Positions 42,740 through 52,332 of a stretch of DNA of 64,000 nt are shown here, in pieces. The stretch lies in contig NZ_CAUFUE010000001.1 of NCBI RefSeq assembly GCF_959029255.1, forward strand, positions 205,752 through 269,751. The letters run 5' to 3'. Within the stretch, counting starts at the first letter, position 1, and each line of letters opens with the position of its first letter. Made by a program: the position numbers and the translations under genes. The notes beneath the pieces are model-generated. The model saw only the letters and a program-made list of their open reading frames with translations. It did no database searches and was not told the DNA's origin. This DNA is from an uncultured Bacteroides sp. (GTDB lineage Bacteria; Bacteroidota; Bacteroidia; Bacteroidales; Bacteroidaceae).

Positions 42740-45658
42740 ATGGAAACATTTCTTCAACTGGTCGCACACGACCTTCATTCTAAAATAGGAAACGATTTGT
42801 CGCGCACGGCTATCGTATTCCCCAATAAACGTGCCAGCTTATTTTTCAACGAGTATCTGGCGGCAGAAAGTGACAAGCCAATCTGGTCGCCTGCCTACGT
42901 AAATATCAGCGAACTGTTCCGGCAACTTTCTACGTTGAAATTGGGTGACTCTATCCGGTTGGTATGTGAACTCTATAAAGTTTTCCGTGAAGAAACCCAT
43001 AGTGAAGAGCCGTTGGATGACTTTTACTTCTGGGGAGAATTACTTATCAGCGACTTTGACGATGTGGATAAAAACCTGGTGGACGCTGACCGTCTCTTCA
43101 CCAATCTACAGGATTTGAAGAACATCATGGATAGTTATGACTTCCTTGACAAAGAACAGGAAGAAGCGATACAACAGTTCTTTCAAAATTTCTCCATAGA
43201 AAAACGTACGCAACTTAAAGAGAAATTCATATCTCTTTGGGATAAATTAGGAGATATCTATCGTCATTATCGTACCAATCTTACTCAGTTGGGCATTGCA
43301 TACGAAGGTATGATGTATCGCAATGTCATGGAACAGCTCGATACCGACCGCCTGCGTTATGACCGCTACGTATTTGTAGGTTTCAATGTATTGAATAAAG
43401 TAGAAACTGAGTTTTTCCTTCGATTGCAGAATGCAGGGAAAGCCATGTTCTATTGGGACTATGACATATTCTATACCCGCTTGCCCCACGAACAGAAACC
43501 TCCATATATTCACGAAGCCGGAGAATTTATCCTCCGTAACCTGAAGATATTTCCCAATCAATTACCGGAAAGCGCATTCGACACATTACGTAAACCCAAA
43601 CAAATACGTTTTATCTCCGCACCTACCGAGAATGCACAGGCACGTTATATTCCGGAATGGATCAGAGAAATCATAAATTATAAATTAAAAAATAAAAATT
43701 ATAAGGAAGAAGGTTTTTGGGGGGCGGAGAAAGAGAATGCGGTGGTACTTTGCAACGAAGCCCTGTTGCTGCCCGTACTCCACTCTATTCCTCCGGAGGT
43801 GAAGAATGTCAATATCACGATGGGATTTCCTTTGGCACAAACACCTGTATACAGTTACATCAATGCTCTACTGGAAATGCAGACGACCGGTTATCGTGCC
43901 GATACAGGACGTTATACCTACGAAGCCGTGCTTTCCGTGCTGAAACATCCTTATACACGCCAACTCTCAACGGTTGCAGAGGAGTTGGAGAAGCAACTCA
44001 CGAAAGACAATCGCTTCTATCCTCTCCCTTCGGAACTCAAGAAAGACGATTTTCTCGAACAAGTCTTTAGCCCTCAAAACGGTATAGCCGCCCTATCCCG
44101 CTACATTACCGACTTGTTACGCGAGGTAGCTGTCATCTACCGCCAAGAGAAGGACACGGAAGATATCTTCAACCAACTTTACCGGGAGTCTTTATTCAAA
44201 AGTTATACCCTCGTCAACCGCCTGCTAAATCTGATTGAAACCGACGGACTGAGTTTGCAGACAGATACATTTAAACGATTATTGAACCGGCTACTCACAT
44301 CTACCAATATCCCGTTTCATGGGGAACCCGCCATCGGTATGCAAGTAATGGGAGTACTCGAGACGCGTAATCTTGATTTCCGTAATCTTATCATGTTATC
44401 CCTCAATGAAGGGCAACTCCCAAAAGCAGGAGGAGATTCTTCGTTTATCCCCTACAATCTGCGCAAAGCATTCGGTATGACTACCATTGAGCATAAGAAC
44501 TCTGTGTATGCCTACTATTTCTATCGTCTGATACAACGTGCGGAGAATATCACCTTATTATATAATACAGCGTCAGACGGATTGAACCGTGGAGAAATGT
44601 CACGTTTCATGCTTCAGTTTCTGGTAGAGTCACCTCATGACATCTCCCGCGAATATCTTGAAGCCGGACAATCCCCGCAACATAGCCGTGATATTCAGAT
44701 AAAGAAGGTGCCTGACGTGCTGAAACGGATGTATGATGCATACGATATTCATCGTCATCCCAAAGCTTTTTTCTCTCCATCGGCACTCAACGAATATCTG
44801 GATTGCAGGTTGAAGTTCTACTATCATCGTGTTGCAGGACTGAAAACGCCGGATGAAGTCAGCGCCGAAATAGACTCAGCTTTGTTCGGTACTATTTTCC
44901 ACCGTTCTGCCGAGCTGGTTTACAATGACCTTACAGCCAATGGAAAAGAAATACGAAAAGAGGACTTAGAGCAATTATTACGGAATGACGTGAAAATGCA
45001 GTCTTACGTAGACCGTGCTTTCAAGGAAAAATTCTTTCACGTATCAGAAGAAGAGCAACCTGAATATAACGGTACACAGCTTATTCACTCCAAAGTCATC
45101 GTTTCCTACCTGCGTCAACTTTTACGTAACGACTTGCAATATACACCTTTCCGCATGGAAGGTATGGAGCAGGAGGTTAGGGAAACAATGGAAATTGATA
45201 CCCCTTTAGGACAACTGCTCTTACAGATAGGTGGTACCATAGACAGGCTGGACAGTAAGGATGATACTTTGCGTATTGTTGATTACAAGACTGGGGGTAC
45301 TCCAAAGACACCGGAAAGCATAGAACAATTGTTTACTCCTGCCGAAGGACGTCCGAACTATATTTTCCAAACATTCTTATATGCCAGTATTTTATGCCGT
45401 AAACAGTCGTTGAAAGTGGCTCCTTCCCTACTATATATTCACCGGGCAGCATCGGAAAGTTATTCACCGGTCATAGAAATGGGGGCACCTCGCCAGCCCA
45501 AGATACCGGTAAACAATTTCGCTTTCTTTGAGGATGATTTCAGGGAACGTCTAAAGGCATTATTACAAGAAATATACAATCCCGATGAACCTTTTACTCA
45601 AACGGAAGATAACAAGAAGTGTGAGTACTGCGACTATAGGAAACTATGCAAGAGATGA
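42740..45658 (+). CDS. AddB-like PD-(D/E)XK nuclease
   Basis: A 972-aa nuclease subunit that partners the AddA-like helicase. The inactive helicase-like N-terminus starts FPNKRASLFFNEYL. The C-terminal nuclease region has RLDSKDDTLRIVDYKTGG. The iron-sulfur cluster cysteines of AddB are visible: LDCRLKFYYHR and the terminal CEYCDYRKLC. An AT-rich repeat insertion (NYKLKNKNYKEEG, near residue 311) lies in a non-conserved loop. It begins 23 bp after the TonB gene, so the group is one operon. A bidirectional terminator follows at 45681. Confidence 0.9.
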   Translation: METFLQLVAHDLHSKIGNDLSRTAIVFPNKRASLFFNEYLAAESDKPIWSPAYVNISELFRQLSTLKLGDSIRLVCELYKVFREETHSEEPLDDFYFWGELLISDFDDVDKNLVDADRLFTNLQDLKNIMDSYDFLDKEQEEAIQQFFQNFSIEKRTQLKEKFISLWDKLGDIYRHYRTNLTQLGIAYEGMMYRNVMEQLDTDRLRYDRYVFVGFNVLNKVETEFFLRLQNAGKAMFYWDYDIFYTRLPHEQKPPYIHEAGEFILRNLKIFPNQLPESAFDTLRKPKQIRFISAPTENAQARYIPEWIREIINYKLKNKNYKEEGFWGAEKENAVVLCNEALLLPVLHSIPPEVKNVNITMGFPLAQTPVYSYINALLEMQTTGYRADTGRYTYEAVLSVLKHPYTRQLSTVAEELEKQLTKDNRFYPLPSELKKDDFLEQVFSPQNGIAALSRYITDLLREVAVIYRQEKDTEDIFNQLYRESLFKSYTLVNRLLNLIETDGLSLQTDTFKRLLNRLLTSTNIPFHGEPAIGMQVMGVLETRNLDFRNLIMLSLNEGQLPKAGGDSSFIPYNLRKAFGMTTIEHKNSVYAYYFYRLIQRAENITLLYNTASDGLNRGEMSRFMLQFLVESPHDISREYLEAGQSPQHSRDIQIKKVPDVLKRMYDAYDIHRHPKAFFSPSALNEYLDCRLKFYYHRVAGLKTPDEVSAEIDSALFGTIFHRSAELVYNDLTANGKEIRKEDLEQLLRNDVKMQSYVDRAFKEKFFHVSEEEQPEYNGTQLIHSKVIVSYLRQLLRNDLQYTPFRMEGMEQEVRETMEIDTPLGQLLLQIGGTIDRLDSKDDTLRIVDYKTGGTPKTPESIEQLFTPAEGRPNYIFQTFLYASILCRKQSLKVAPSLLYIHRAASESYSPVIEMGAPRQPKIPVNNFAFFEDDFRERLKALLQEIYNPDEPFTQTEDNKKCEYCDYRKLCKR
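43669..43705 (+). repeat. In-frame CATAAATTATAAATTAAAAA repeat in the addB-like gene
   Basis: It encodes IINYKLKNKNYKE. It belongs to the same AT-rich class as the two copies in the addA-like gene. Confidence 0.65.
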
Positions 45659-45680
45659 GTTTTAGGTATGAAGTATAAAC

Positions 45681-45737
45681 AATGCCCCGTAACATATATT
45701 GTTATAGTCAATAACATATATATTGTTACGGGGCATT
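45681..45737. terminator. Bidirectional terminator between addB-like and histidine kinase genes
   Basis: A 14-bp perfect stem (AATGCCCCGTAACA with TGTTACGGGGCATT) closes an AT-rich region that can extend the helix. It lies between convergent genes. Confidence 0.75.
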
Positions 45738-45768
45738 ACCTATATTGATATTTTCAAATACCTTTTCC

Positions 45769-46899
45769 TCATCCTTTCTTCAAAGGAATAGAGAAGCTGA
45801 ATACAGACCCCTCTCCTTTCTTGGAAGTGAACCACAGCTTACCGCCATTCTTATTTACAAAATCCTGGCAAAGCAACAATCCCAAGCCGGAACCTTCTTC
45901 ATTATTAGTACCAAATGTACTGAAATGGGTATCGGTATGCAGCAATTTCTTCTGTCCGTCCTCATCGATTCCGCAACCGTGATCTTGCACACTAACTACC
46001 GCCATACCGTCCTGCTCTTCTAGCTTGACCAGCACGTCAGAACCTTCGTTACTGAATTTAATGGCATTACTTACCAAATTACGTACCACCGTCTTCAACA
46101 TATCTATATCCGCACTTACTGGTAGTTTATCGGCTTTCTCTTCACGGATAGTAATTTTCTTCAATCCGGCTACCATGTTGAACACATCAATTACGCTATC
46201 CACTACTTCTACCACATCAATATCCTGATATACAACATTCAGGTTACCAATCTGGCTCTTGGTCCACTTCAGCAGATTATCCAGCAAAGAGAATACATCC
46301 TCAGTAGTCTGGTTAGCCATAGTCAAAAGCTCATACATTTCGTCGCCAATCTTTTCAGCGGGCAAATTCAAAATGAGCATATTCAGTACCATCTTGATGG
46401 AACCCATAGGAGAACGCAAGTCGTGGGCTATAACAGAATACAACTTATCACGACCGGCAATGGTTCTTTGCAATTCTTCCGTTTTCTTCAGGATAAGACG
46501 TTTGGCAGCTACCAACGAAATTTGATGAGTGACACGGATAATCAATTCTTCCTTATTAAAAGGTTTGGAAATAAAGTCATTGGCTCCCACCTGGAAACCT
46601 TTTACGATATCCGTGGTACTGTTCAAAGCTGTCAAAAAGATGATTGGAATTTCAGCAGTATCCGGATTAGCTTTCAAATGCTGCGCAACCTCAAAACCAC
46701 TCATATCAGGCATCATTACGTCCAGCAACACCAAGTCGGGATGTTCTTTATCCACTTGTTCCAAAGCCTGCCGACCATTGCTTGCCGTAGCAATCGCAAA
46801 TTTCTCATTTGTCAAAAGTACCTTCAACAATAACACGTTTGACATCACATCATCTACGATGAGGATTTTGTACTCAGAAGGATTTATTTCCATGTTCAT
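45769..46899 (-). CDS. Receiver-histidine kinase fusion
   Basis: A 376-aa cytoplasmic two-component protein. An N-terminal receiver domain has the acidic pair IVDD, phospho-acceptor Asp60 in LVLLDVMMP and the Lys in SKPFN. The histidine kinase part has the H-box VIAHDLRSPMGS (His159), N-box VRNLVSNAIKFS, G1 VQDHGCGID and G2 GSGLGLLLC. There is no membrane segment, so input arrives through the receiver. A downstream gene or a diffusible regulator must complete the relay. It lies 37 bp after the UDP-glucuronate decarboxylase gene on the same strand. Confidence 0.93.
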   Translation of the reverse strand: MNMEINPSEYKILIVDDVMSNVLLLKVLLTNEKFAIATASNGRQALEQVDKEHPDLVLLDVMMPDMSGFEVAQHLKANPDTAEIPIIFLTALNSTTDIVKGFQVGANDFISKPFNKEELIIRVTHQISLVAAKRLILKKTEELQRTIAGRDKLYSVIAHDLRSPMGSIKMVLNMLILNLPAEKIGDEMYELLTMANQTTEDVFSLLDNLLKWTKSQIGNLNVVYQDIDVVEVVDSVIDVFNMVAGLKKITIREEKADKLPVSADIDMLKTVVRNLVSNAIKFSNEGSDVLVKLEEQDGMAVVSVQDHGCGIDEDGQKKLLHTDTHFSTFGTNNEEGSGLGLLLCQDFVNKNGGKLWFTSKKGEGSVFSFSIPLKKG

Positions 46900-46936
46900 C
46901 TTTTTATATATTTTTCCCGTTTTCGAAATTATAAGG

Positions 46937-47872
46937 TTAAGAACGATAGTCCTTAAAATATTCTATCATATAGTGCAAACCTTCCTCCAATTCAATGGTA
47001 GGCTGCCAGCCCAATTTGTTTTTAGCCAATGTGATGTCCGGCTGACGTTGCTTGGGGTCATCATGCGGCAAGGGTTTAAAAATCAGTTTGGATTTTGAAC
47101 CTGTCAATTTAATAATCTTCTCAGCCAACTCCAAAATAGAAAACTCATTCGGATTTCCCAAATTTATCGGACCGATAAAATCATCTTCCGTATCCATCAT
47201 TTTCACCATTCCCTCAATCAAATCGTCCACATACTGAAAGCTACGCGATTGATGGCCTGTACCATAAATCGTAATATCTTCGTTCTGTAACGCCTGAACT
47301 ACAAAATTGGACACCACTCGTCCATCATCAGGCAACATACGCGGGCCATACGTATTGAATATGCGTATAATCTTAATACGTATACCGTTTTGACGATGGT
47401 AATCCATAAACAAGGTTTCAGCACAGCGTTTGCCTTCGTCATAGCAAGAACGGATACCTATCGGGTTCACATTTCCCCAATAGCTCTCCACTTGGGGATG
47501 CACCACCGGGTCACCGTATATCTCGCTGGTAGAAGCTTGCATAATCTTCGCATTTACCTTCTTTGCCAATCCCAGCATATTGATGGCTCCCAAAACGGAG
47601 GTTTTAATAGTCTTAATAGCATCATATTGATAGTGAATGGGAGAAGCCGGGCAAGCCAAGTTGTAGATTTCGTCAACTTCCGCATCAAATGGGAACTCTA
47701 CATCGTGATGTACAAACTCAAAATGAGGATTATCTTTCAAGTGAGCTATATTATCCTCTGAGCCGGTAAAAAGATTATCAAGGCATATTACATGATGTCC
47801 GTCATTAATCAACCGAGTACACAGATGAGAGCCAATAAAGCCGGCGCCACCGCTTACCAAAATTTTCTTCAT
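46937..47872 (-). CDS. UDP-glucuronic acid decarboxylase (UDP-xylose synthase) type SDR
   Basis: A 311-aa NAD-dependent short-chain dehydrogenase. The Rossmann motif GGAGFIGS is at the N-terminus (residues 8-15). The catalytic YxxxK lies in SCYDEGKRCAET, with STSEIYGDPVVHPQ upstream. It matches the UXS1 type, converting UDP-glucuronate to UDP-xylose for surface glycans; UDP-4-keto products are the alternative. The start at 47872 (MKKILVSGGAGFIGS) is favoured over an upstream ATG with no family match. The promoter is at 47929-47936. Confidence 0.92.
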   Translation of the reverse strand: MKKILVSGGAGFIGSHLCTRLINDGHHVICLDNLFTGSEDNIAHLKDNPHFEFVHHDVEFPFDAEVDEIYNLACPASPIHYQYDAIKTIKTSVLGAINMLGLAKKVNAKIMQASTSEIYGDPVVHPQVESYWGNVNPIGIRSCYDEGKRCAETLFMDYHRQNGIRIKIIRIFNTYGPRMLPDDGRVVSNFVVQALQNEDITIYGTGHQSRSFQYVDDLIEGMVKMMDTEDDFIGPINLGNPNEFSILELAEKIIKLTGSKSKLIFKPLPHDDPKQRQPDITLAKNKLGWQPTIELEEGLHYMIEYFKDYRS

Positions 47873-47928
47873 GCAACTATTTCTAATGTCCGAAGACGTA
47901 TAAAACCTGTTCGTTTTGTTTATGCTGA

Positions 47929-47936
47929 CAAATGTA
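47929..47936 (-). promoter_or_regulatory. Promoter before the UDP-glucuronate decarboxylase gene
   Basis: On the minus strand the -7 box is TACATTTG (47936-47929) and a CTTG-type -33 lies about 20 bp upstream (47960-47957). This suggests the two downstream genes can be transcribed separately from the IbrB/IbrA group. Confidence 0.55.
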
Positions 47937-47984
47937 GGCGATTTGGTTAACTTATGCAAGTTTGTAAAAGAATAAATTTAATTG

Positions 47985-48512
47985 TTAAGGAATATATTCT
48001 TGCTTGGCATCCGGAATACTGAAATCATTATTCGCAAACAAATCCGCCAATCCCGAAATCTGCTTCAAACGCAACAGTTCGTCACGGTCCATACCGATGT
48101 TCTTCATTATCCATTGATCGGACATTCCGGCACGATCTAACTCAGCTACAATATTGCACATCAACTCGATGTTGTGTGCTCCACGTGCACGGTTATGCCG
48201 GATGGTAGATGCCATACGGTTGGATAAATCCTTATCGATTACGACAACCGGCAACAATCCGTTTTCACGTTCATAAATCCGCTTGGAAGTTTTCATCACC
48301 TGATAACGGTGATAACCATCGACTAAAATATACTGATCTGTTTCCTCATCAAAATAGCAGACACAAGGCATAGTAAAGCCATCTTCCCAAATAGACAGTT
48401 CCAAAAGTTTCATTTCGGGAGGTGCCACAACATTGGGATTGTAATCATTCGCCTGTATTTTGTCCACAGGAATTGCTTTCACACCATATACCGGACTTTT
48501 ATCTACACTCAT
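47985..48512 (-). CDS. ParB/Srx-fold protein, IbrB-like
   Basis: A 175-aa protein with a ParB N-terminal-like fold: VDKIQANDYNPNVV, then LVDGYHRYQV (GYHR at 66-69) and IRHNRARG (105-111), the catalytic-type motifs of ParB/sulfiredoxin proteins. The C-terminus (MDRDELLRLKQISGL) looks like a helix-turn-helix region. Its start overlaps the stop of the IbrA-like gene by 4 nt. IbrB with IbrA is known in Escherichia coli prophages as a regulator of immunoglobulin-binding proteins. The nucleotide chemistry here is unknown. Confidence 0.85.
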   Translation of the reverse strand: MSVDKSPVYGVKAIPVDKIQANDYNPNVVAPPEMKLLELSIWEDGFTMPCVCYFDEETDQYILVDGYHRYQVMKTSKRIYERENGLLPVVVIDKDLSNRMASTIRHNRARGAHNIELMCNIVAELDRAGMSDQWIMKNIGMDRDELLRLKQISGLADLFANNDFSIPDAKQEYIP

Positions 48513-49804
48513 AACATCATATTTTTGAATTGTTCCATAATCTTGTCTCGCTTATAAATCTCTTCCTTATTCAGAGCAAACCCCATGTACTTACAAGCAT
48601 GGTCATTCTTCAATATACAAATACACATACGTTTATAAGTAGGAATTTCCCTAAATTCAGTAATATCAATATCATCCAGATAGTCCATACGAACAGGTTT
48701 CTTATTGGTCTTGTAGTTCGTATAATTTATCACTTCGATAGGGATATTGGCATCCATCAGTTTCCGGATAGTATCTTCACTGAGACACCCGCCTTTGGTT
48801 CGCCAGAACTCAATGCTCACCGTCAATTTCTTCAGATAGTTGCGCCGGGTTTCCTCGGGCAAAGTAGAAAGGAGGAACTGCATAAAGCCTTTCCATGTAT
48901 ATCCTTTGGGAAGCCGAACTGATTGCCAGCCCATTGCATGTGTCCCTCCGTATATACCGGTAAAGTTCACACCATTGACACGCCCAATCATCTTTCCCCA
49001 AGTATTGGGATCGATTACTTTGTAGAGCGACAGACTTTCCTGGGCTTCACACAAGAAAGGACTTGCCACACGCTGACGTTCAATGTTGACACCTGCCTTA
49101 TAATACAGGTCATACAAATGATTATAGTCATAACCGAACTTACCGTTTGCCGTCCATACATCCGTAGTTTTCCAATCATAAATAGGATAAGCATTGTAGA
49201 TGTCATTGCCAATCTTGGAAGTCCATTTGTAATTATGGTACATCTGATACTTTTTGCTCAGATGGATAGCACGCCAACGGTTGAAACTTTCTTGTGTACG
49301 AATACCTATGAGAAAACAGGTACGTACTGCGTCTTTCCGTAAATGCAACCATTTGGCAAAATGCATTTGGAATTCATAATCCCACATATTCTCCGTATAA
49401 TACGGAAAATCATCTTTAGTGTAGCAATTCGGGGGCATTTGCCGTACCCAAATATCTTTCATACTATCATCCCACGGGCGCCAGAAACTCTGGTACATAG
49501 AAGTACAGGTAGTGACTCGGAAAGGCACACATACCCTATAAACTTCCAGAATGTCCGCATTAGCTTCCAAGATACGGTCTACATAATCAATAGTATGAGT
49601 ATACTGTATCTCATAATCCATGTGAAATACACATAGTTTCCGCTTCAAATTATTACGGCGGACATAATCTATGCATAAGTTCAGCAATACACCACTATCT
49701 TTTCCTCCTGAAAAAGAGACACAAATGGTGTCGAATTCTTTAAATATTAAACTAATACGGTCTTGGGCAAGTTCATATACGTTTTTAGATGGCACCATAT
49801 TCAT
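48509..49804 (-). CDS. PAPS reductase-like (DUF3440/IbrA) protein
   Basis: A 431-aa member of the adenine nucleotide alpha hydrolase/PP-loop superfamily. The ATP-binding loop is VSFSGGKDSG (residues 29-38). LRKDAVRTCFLIGIRTQESFNRW is the second conserved region, and a DUF3440-type C-terminus follows. True PAPS reductases carry a C-terminal cysteine motif that I do not see here. It is flanked by 4-nt overlaps with the GNAT gene upstream and the IbrB-like gene downstream, so all three are probably one operon. It may use ATP to modify a nucleic acid or protein. Confidence 0.88.
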   Translation of the reverse strand: MNMVPSKNVYELAQDRISLIFKEFDTICVSFSGGKDSGVLLNLCIDYVRRNNLKRKLCVFHMDYEIQYTHTIDYVDRILEANADILEVYRVCVPFRVTTCTSMYQSFWRPWDDSMKDIWVRQMPPNCYTKDDFPYYTENMWDYEFQMHFAKWLHLRKDAVRTCFLIGIRTQESFNRWRAIHLSKKYQMYHNYKWTSKIGNDIYNAYPIYDWKTTDVWTANGKFGYDYNHLYDLYYKAGVNIERQRVASPFLCEAQESLSLYKVIDPNTWGKMIGRVNGVNFTGIYGGTHAMGWQSVRLPKGYTWKGFMQFLLSTLPEETRRNYLKKLTVSIEFWRTKGGCLSEDTIRKLMDANIPIEVINYTNYKTNKKPVRMDYLDDIDITEFREIPTYKRMCICILKNDHACKYMGFALNKEEIYKRDKIMEQFKNMML

Positions 49805-50196
49805 TTGTCTTTTTTCATTTTCACATAACGGGTCCAGACCTTCTCCTCTGAAAAGCCAAGTTCCTTAAAGACCTGCCTATGCTCAATAAAAGTGACCGAA
49901 GTGAGGTCTACATCCGTATTCGTTTCGGATATAACCTTTTCCAAGAGTAGTTTCAGAGTTTCCTCCTTATTGTCCTTCACATAATAGTTATTGATTATAC
50001 ATTCCCTCCTTTTATGCTCTACAGGAATAAAACCAATAACATTTTTTTTCTCCATCCCTATGAACCAAACGAAGTCTTCGGTTGTGCGAAAGGGATAATT
50101 GTGATTTTGTCTGAGTACCTCGGGATTCATCACCAGAGGGGCTACAAGCTCATAAAGCCTTTTGTCGTTTCCTTGCAATTGAATTACTTGCATCAT
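49801..50196 (-). CDS. Small GNAT-like acetyltransferase
   Basis: A 131-aa protein with a shortened acetyltransferase fold: FVWFIGMEKKNVIGFIPVEHK is the central strand pair, EETLKLLLEKVISE the helix, and TFIEHRQVFKELGFSEEK the C-terminal region. The pyrophosphate loop is poorly preserved, so activity is uncertain. It is the first gene of the three-gene overlapping operon with the IbrA- and IbrB-like genes. Confidence 0.7.
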   Translation of the reverse strand: MMQVIQLQGNDKRLYELVAPLVMNPEVLRQNHNYPFRTTEDFVWFIGMEKKNVIGFIPVEHKRRECIINNYYVKDNKEETLKLLLEKVISETNTDVDLTSVTFIEHRQVFKELGFSEEKVWTRYVKMKKDK

Positions 50197-50429
50197 AATT
50201 AATAAATACTGATATATTTTTTTCAGGTGTTAAATATAGGTATTTAACTCTACCGCATAAATATGTTTTAAATAGATTTAAGAATAAAGTAGCTAAAAAC
50301 AAATAGAAATTTAATCATTTAGAAATGAATTATACATTTTTTTGTAGCATTAATATGTTACTCTGACACTTCTACAAAGTAAAATGTTAGTTTTTTTTGT
50401 TTTCCCGTTACCTGATTAAAGATTTTTCA

Positions 50430-50437
50430 TATCTTTG
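50430..50437 (+). promoter_or_regulatory. -7 box for the three-gene envelope operon
   Basis: TATCTTTG matches TAnnTTTG. It lies about 107 bp before the first gene, leaving a long leader. The 347-bp gap 50197-50543 contains this box but no gene. Confidence 0.6.
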
Positions 50438-50543
50438 CACGGCATTTAAGAAGTATTCTAAAATGCCTTTTAATTAATCTGTATCTCTGTTTTTTAACAC
50501 ATGTTGCACAAACAACAGCAAACAAACTATAAACAGTAAAATT

Positions 50544-52283
50544 ATGATGTTTAAAGTAAAAAGAAAACCGCTTCTTGGTGCGGTTGTGGTATTAACATCC
50601 ATAGGAGTAACTACATCGTGCATCGATAACAGTTACGATTTGGACAAGGACATTGACATGACAATCAATGTAGGTGGTGAATATCTGGCATTCCCGATAG
50701 GAAGCACGGAAAAAATCACAATGGATAAAATCATTGAAATAAATGATGGAGACGATTTACAAGTTGTTAATGGAGAATATCATCTGCTGAAATATGATGA
50801 TATTGACAAAACAACAACAACAGTAAAGCTGGTGGACGTGGATAAATCAACCAACTCGATCAGCTCAATCAGCGTCATTAATGAAAACGAATTCCCTACT
50901 AGCGCCGACTATACGGCGGAAAATGTAAAGAGTAGCGGCTTCATTGATACAGAAGCTACAGGAATAGATCCGGCTGTAATAGAGATTGGTTCCTTGACTG
51001 CCACCGGTGATGTAAACCTAACCATCAAATTCAATCTTGACGGTACACTGATATATGATAAGGCAACTATTAAGACTATGGAAATCGAGTTCCCTCAATT
51101 TTTACAGTTCAAGGAGCAGCTTACGGACAACAAATATATCATTTCGAATAAAAAGATTGATAAGAACAACGGTTTGGAAGTCGTGTTGCACGTAACCGGA
51201 TTTACATTTGGCGCCAAATATGGCGAAGGGAAAAAAGTTGATGCTGCAACAAACACATTCTCTCTCCATGAAGCTGTAAACGTAAAGACTACAGTTGAAG
51301 TAACCGGAATCGACCTTTCACATAAGGCCTCTTTAAGTATTACTCCTCGGGTTATTCTCGACAAGATGACTGTTAATAGTATGCACGGCACGGTAAAACC
51401 CGATATGAACGTAGAACCTACCGAAGTAGAATTGAGTAATTTACCGGACTTCTTGCAGGATGATGATGTAAAACTGGATATCACTAACCCGATTTTCTCA
51501 TTCAAAGCCAACAACCCGTTGAATACCAATATAGAATTGGACGGAATAATGACCGGTTATAAAGATGGCAAGATTACCAAAAGCGTAAAGATTGGAAGCG
51601 GTAACGGAGGAAATCCGATTATCCTCAAACCAAGCGGACAGGATAAACAGACTATTTCCTTAACACGCATAGAGACAACGCTTGATGGAGCTACCAATGT
51701 CGTTGTACCCAATTTGAACGACATCATCGAAACCATCCCCGACCGTATCTCGGTAAAATTAGATCCTGCCGTAAAGTCGGATGATTACTATACCGTCGGT
51801 CTGGGACAAGACTACATATTGGATAGTGAATACGATATCGATGTACCCCTTTCTTTCGGTAGCGGTCTTCAAATCGTTTACAAAGATTCCATTGACGACC
51901 TCAACTCCGACCTTGAAGATATAGACTTCAAGAAAGCCGTTATCGCCATCACAGCAGACAACATCATCCCCTTGCAGTTGGAAATCAAGGATAACAATGT
52001 TATTCCTAAAGACCTGAATGGCAAGAAAATTGACGATATTAAAGTAACCGTAGCAGGAACCATCATAGAAAGTAAAGACGGCAAAACCGTAGCAACCAGC
52101 CAACTCACCATCACACTGGAAGAGACTAAGGATGGCGCTATCGGCAATCTGGAAAAACTCGTCTTCAAAGTGACAGCCGTACCGGGGCAGGCCACCAACG
52201 TCCAACTTCGCTGCGACCAGTGGATGCAACTGAAAGATATGAAGTTGAAAGTGCCCAACGGAATCAAAATAGATTTGAATTAA
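50544..52283 (+). CDS. Exported lipoprotein of unknown function
   Basis: A 579-aa lipoprotein with lipobox VTTSCIDN (Cys about 26) and an extracellular body rich in threonine, aspartate and lysine. Beta-strand-rich, Ig-like segments repeat (KKAVIAITADNIIPLQLEIKD, IDDIKVTVAGTIIESKDGK). I do not recognise a family. It is followed by a DUF5723 beta-barrel candidate and an OmpA/TPR protein, all on the same strand with short gaps, so it probably acts in one outer-membrane complex. Confidence 0.8.
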   Translation: MMFKVKRKPLLGAVVVLTSIGVTTSCIDNSYDLDKDIDMTINVGGEYLAFPIGSTEKITMDKIIEINDGDDLQVVNGEYHLLKYDDIDKTTTTVKLVDVDKSTNSISSISVINENEFPTSADYTAENVKSSGFIDTEATGIDPAVIEIGSLTATGDVNLTIKFNLDGTLIYDKATIKTMEIEFPQFLQFKEQLTDNKYIISNKKIDKNNGLEVVLHVTGFTFGAKYGEGKKVDAATNTFSLHEAVNVKTTVEVTGIDLSHKASLSITPRVILDKMTVNSMHGTVKPDMNVEPTEVELSNLPDFLQDDDVKLDITNPIFSFKANNPLNTNIELDGIMTGYKDGKITKSVKIGSGNGGNPIILKPSGQDKQTISLTRIETTLDGATNVVVPNLNDIIETIPDRISVKLDPAVKSDDYYTVGLGQDYILDSEYDIDVPLSFGSGLQIVYKDSIDDLNSDLEDIDFKKAVIAITADNIIPLQLEIKDNNVIPKDLNGKKIDDIKVTVAGTIIESKDGKTVATSQLTITLEETKDGAIGNLEKLVFKVTAVPGQATNVQLRCDQWMQLKDMKLKVPNGIKIDLN

Positions 52284-52332
52284 ACCCGATATAAATATAA
52301 CAATATAGTATATACATATAATATATAGACGA

